Shown here piece after piece: positions 61,492 to 64,000 of a stretch of 64,000 nt of DNA. Positions within the stretch are counted from its first letter, which is position 1. Each line of letters begins with the position of its first letter. The DNA lies in the NCBI GenBank assembly GCA_958366705.1, contig CATXCB010000001.1, positions 62,001 to 126,000 on the forward strand, given 5' to 3'. Made by a program: the position numbers and the translations under genes. The notes beneath the pieces were generated by a model, which saw only the letters and a list, made by a program, of their open reading frames with translations, did not search any database and was not told the origin of the DNA. The stretch comes from an uncultured bacterium (lineage in GTDB: Bacteria; Cyanobacteriota; Vampirovibrionia; Gastranaerophilales; Gastranaerophilaceae).

Positions 61492-62169
61492 ATGCAATAT
61501 GTTGCTATTAAACAGGAAAATAGAGATGGAGAAGTTGTTTTTGTTGTCAATGCAATTTCTTTAAAGAATAAAAATAAATCAGTAGTTCAACAAATTCCGC
61601 ATCCGCTCGGGTCAGATGCTCTGATATTCAAAACTCTTGAAGAAGCTAAAAATGCAATTTCCAGAGCAGGTTTTTCATATATTTTACCTGACGGCAAAAA
61701 AGAAACTCCTAAAACTCCTGTAATGACCACTGCTACAGAAAAAAGCAGTTATGAAGAAATGATTTTAAATGCAATAAAAGACAAGATTAATTCTTCCAAC
61801 TCAAATGTGGCAGCTGCAGCTATCTTAGCTTTAACAGAATTTCCGAACGAAGAAACATTTGAAATTCTTTTCGAAATGCTCGGAGAAGAAAATGACTCCA
61901 TAAGGAAAAATGCCATATCAGGCGTCTGCCGTTACGGTAAAATTTTACAGAATAAAATCATAGAAGCACTGCAATCACCTAACTGGGTTACAAGAAATTC
62001 TGCAATAAGCTGTATTGTAAACTTGTTAGATGATACAAACATAAATGCAGAACTTTTTATAAAACCTCTGGTTAAAGCTTGTGATGATGTGAATCCTATT
62101 GTTCAGTCTTCCGCTTTGAGTGCTATAGCAAAAGTTTATCAAAGCTATAAGAAAAACCAAAAAGTTTAG
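61492..62169 (+). CDS. HEAT-repeat protein, 225 aa
   Basis: Residues ~85-220 are four HEAT units of the PBS-lyase type (NVAAAAILALTEFPNEETFEILFEMLGEENDSIRKNAISGV). The N-terminal ~70 residues form a small alpha/beta domain (YVAIKQENRDGEVVFVVNAIS). HEAT proteins of this kind are frequent in cyanobacteria and relatives. No catalytic motif. It starts two bases after the secreted-protein gene and is probably in the same transcript. Confidence 0.8.
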   Translation: MQYVAIKQENRDGEVVFVVNAISLKNKNKSVVQQIPHPLGSDALIFKTLEEAKNAISRAGFSYILPDGKKETPKTPVMTTATEKSSYEEMILNAIKDKINSSNSNVAAAAILALTEFPNEETFEILFEMLGEENDSIRKNAISGVCRYGKILQNKIIEALQSPNWVTRNSAISCIVNLLDDTNINAELFIKPLVKACDDVNPIVQSSALSAIAKVYQSYKKNQKV

Positions 62170-62345
62170 TAGCTACCTTTCCTCATCAATTCTGAAAGTT
62201 TCAATTCTTTCGGTGCTCTGTGGTTTTTTTTTGCAGGCTGTTCAACCGGAGTTTCTATATCTCTGAAGTCTGATAAGCCGACTTTTGTACGGTTATCTTC
62301 TTTCATCATAAATATTTCTTGTAAAAGTGATATAATATTACCCAT
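62166..62345 (-). CDS. Small protein, 59 aa
   Basis: A short gene on the minus strand reading MGNIISLLQEIFMMKEDNRT..., Lys/Glu-rich with the tail APKELKLSELMRKGSY. A TAGGAG ribosome-binding site stands nine bases before the ATG. Its stop overlaps the stop of the converging HEAT gene by three bases. No family recognised; the coding call rests on the ribosome-binding site and the open frame in a gap that has no other gene. Confidence 0.65.
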   Translation of the reverse strand: MGNIISLLQEIFMMKEDNRTKVGLSDFRDIETPVEQPAKKNHRAPKELKLSELMRKGSY

Positions 62346-62473
62346 AATGTATCTCCTACACTTTATTATAACTGAACTTTAAGTTCGTATATCATACATT
62401 TAAACGATTTTACACTGAAAAATCATTGTACTTTATGTTATATTTATATTACCAGAAGACAGAGGAATAAAAT

Positions 62474-63184
62474 TTGAATAATAGTTATTATAAAACTTTG
62501 GATGAAAATTTTGAACAAGCGTTGAACTTATATGAAACAGAATATTCACATGAGCAGTTATTAGATTTGCTAAAAAACGGTAATATCGTACAAAAACAAA
62601 TTTCCGCCCTACGACTTGAAACAATAACATCAGATTATGATGCTCAAATTCTGGTTTCAAATCTGGTAGGACAGGATGGAAAAATCAGAGAAGCTGTATC
62701 ACTGCGTTTGAATGAATTCATGTCAAAACCAAACCTTATATGCTTTTTTCAAACAGCTGAAAATTATCATATTTTCTTGCACGCGATAATAGACATCAAC
62801 GCAAACATTTGCAGAAATGTGATTTCTGCCATATCAAATCTAAAAAATAATGACGAATTTTGCAGAATTTTTTGTGCAAACCTTGTACAACTTACCCTCG
62901 ATTTGCTTGACAAAGTTGAAGAATTCAATTTTCAAGACGGCAAATACAAGGTTAATAAAGAAGTTTTTAAATTATACTGGTGCTTAGAAACGATTTACGA
63001 ATTTTACGAAAAAATAGAATTTTTAGATTTAAAAACAATACTACTTCGTTCTAAAAACGTAAATGAATATACAATTCGTGAAAAAGCTGCAAAAATATTA
63101 AGCTGCGGATTTACGGATAGAGACTTGCTTTTAGCTCAATCTGAACTGAAAAACGACCCTAATTATTACGTCAGACGATTTTAA
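62474..63184 (+). CDS. HEAT-like repeat protein, 236 aa
   Basis: An all-helical protein with HEAT-like units (QKQISALRLETITSDYDAQILVSNL; KIREAVSLRLNEFM; VNEYTIREKAAKIL). TTG start after AGAGGAA. It has no signal peptide. It is the third HEAT protein in the window and precedes ftsY by ~75 bases. A scaffold role is inferred. Confidence 0.7.
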   Translation: MNNSYYKTLDENFEQALNLYETEYSHEQLLDLLKNGNIVQKQISALRLETITSDYDAQILVSNLVGQDGKIREAVSLRLNEFMSKPNLICFFQTAENYHIFLHAIIDINANICRNVISAISNLKNNDEFCRIFCANLVQLTLDLLDKVEEFNFQDGKYKVNKEVFKLYWCLETIYEFYEKIEFLDLKTILLRSKNVNEYTIREKAAKILSCGFTDRDLLLAQSELKNDPNYYVRRF

Positions 63185-63224
63185 TATATCAAACTTTCAG
63201 ACAAATTAGATTTTTAACTGTCAG

Positions 63225-63245
63225 ATGAAATTTAAATAATTTCAT
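63225..63245. promoter_or_regulatory. Palindrome upstream of ftsY
   Basis: ATGAAATT (63225-63232) and AATTTCAT (63238-63245) form perfect 8-bp arms around TAAAT, ending 15 bases before the ftsY start. Candidate operator or start-proximal control site. Confidence 0.45.
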
Positions 63246-63259
63246 GATAGTATATGGCT

Positions 63260-64000
63260 ATGTTTGGATTCTTTAAAGATAAATTTGATAACCTGAAACA
63301 AGCTGTATCTAATACTGCACAATCTTTGGTCGGTAATGTTTTATCAAACGTGGATGAAACAGAAGAAGCATACTCAGAATTTGCTCTTGATGATATAGAA
63401 GATACTCTTATCGGAGCTGATTTAGGAGTAAGTTACGCAGCCGAACTTGTTGATAATTTACGTGCTAAAAAAAATGCAAAACCATCTGAATTAAAAAATT
63501 ATTTAAAAGAAGAGTTCCAAAAAACTCTGGCAGATGCAGGTTCTACAAACCTAAATTACAAAGATAATGAATTAAATATATATTTCATTGCAGGTGTTAA
63601 TGGTGCAGGCAAAACAACTTTAATCGCAAAAATGGCATATCGTTTCAAACAAGATGGGAGAAAGGTTCTTATAGCTGCAGGTGACACTTTCCGTGCCGCG
63701 GCAGAAGAACAATTAAATATCTGGTCTGAACGAGCCGGTGCTGATATTGTAAGACGAGATAAAGCTGATCCTGCATCTGTAGTTTACGAAGCAATTCAAA
63801 AAGCAAAAAATGAAAATTATGACGTTATCCTTGTAGATACCGCAGGACGTTTACAAAATAAATTTAACCTGATGGAAGAGCTAAAAAAGATTAAAACAGT
63901 TATTGATAAACAAGCTCCGGAATCCTTAAGGGAAAGTATTCTTGTAATTGACGCAAACACCGGACAAAATGGTTTGCAGCAGGCAAAAGTTTTTTCTGAT
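63260..64000 (+). CDS. ftsY: Signal recognition particle receptor FtsY (cut by window end)
   Basis: The SRP receptor GTPase that docks nascent membrane proteins at the translocon. The visible 247 codons contain the NG domain: G1 GVNGAGKTT, DTFRAAAEEQL and G3 DTAGRLQNK. The acidic A domain is almost absent, so it is a short FtsY. The start is MFGFFKDKF at 63260; ATG 63254 two codons upstream is also possible, and neither has a ribosome-binding site. The gene continues beyond 64000. Confidence 0.95.
   Translation, partial: MFGFFKDKFDNLKQAVSNTAQSLVGNVLSNVDETEEAYSEFALDDIEDTLIGADLGVSYAAELVDNLRAKKNAKPSELKNYLKEEFQKTLADAGSTNLNYKDNELNIYFIAGVNGAGKTTLIAKMAYRFKQDGRKVLIAAGDTFRAAAEEQLNIWSERAGADIVRRDKADPASVVYEAIQKAKNENYDVILVDTAGRLQNKFNLMEELKKIKTVIDKQAPESLRESILVIDANTGQNGLQQAKVFSD

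Overview
The window looks like a chromosomal segment of a non-photosynthetic relative of cyanobacteria of the Gastranaerophilales / Vampirovibrionia (Melainabacteria) type. This is an inference. It rests on the strongly AT-rich sequence, four prepilin-like genes carrying the motif FTLAEVLIT(L/I)GIIG, an outer-membrane assembly set (LptA, LptC, OmpH/Skp-like, BamE-like, lgt), and a GyrA box that reads QNRATRG, closer to what I recall of cyanobacterial GyrA than to the usual QRRGGKG. Nearly all of it is housekeeping DNA. I see no phage, insertion sequence, CRISPR array, rRNA or tRNA.

Layout. 1-1074: a promoter/leader element with a 10-G tract, leading into a prepilin-like gene. 1082-8156 (minus): an eight-gene operon (ClpX-type zinc finger, HEAT-like protein, ruvX, DUF1292, a six-repeat Clp_N protein without ATPase, tilS, hpt, histidine kinase). 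8270-9654: TPR lipoprotein and lgt. 10190-16172 (minus): small membrane-type protein, wecA/tagO, glyA, and an operon of secreted hydrolase, unknown protein and nagZ. 16255-21018 (plus): comF, two small genes, an acetyltransferase and gyrA. 21048-23117: an AbrB-like gene (55 aa), a prepilin and a PC4-like protein. 23219-26755: priA, then the second leader element and prepilin. 26822-30855: nitrilase, bioB, glucosaminidase and aroE. 30870-36634 (minus, continuing into aroE): lptC-lptA-TPR-dprA-topA-aroE. 37086-40418: dapA, secD, secF. 40824-46658: pcrA, a DprA-like Rossmann protein, a HEAT protein, an EF-hand protein, then the third leader element and prepilin. 46811-50442 (minus): rpsR-ssb-rpsF, dapF, a glycosyltransferase. 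50617-64000: OmpH-like, lipA, lpd, alr, two tandem ArsP_2-like permeases, a TPR-glycosyltransferase, a set of small secreted proteins, HEAT proteins and the start of ftsY.

Most interesting signal. Three of the four prepilin genes are preceded by the same ~160-bp element: a sigma-70-type promoter, a good Shine-Dalgarno, an ATG, about ten codons, then a run of 9 or 10 G. As assembled, the leader frame stops within a few codons of the run in all three copies. In all three, however, the frame that stays open from the G-run into the prepilin is the one that 8 or 11 Gs would join to the leader ATG. No indel or stop interrupts that frame through the element or through the interspersed repeats that follow. 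This looks like a multi-locus slipped-strand (phase-variation) or transcriptional-slippage switch on pilin-like surface proteins.

The genes around it fit a type IV pilus / competence lifestyle: pseudopilins, ComF, DprA plus a second DprA-like protein, SSB and PriA. Six families of short dispersed repeats fill the intergenic gaps and also form the N-terminal extensions of the prepilins.
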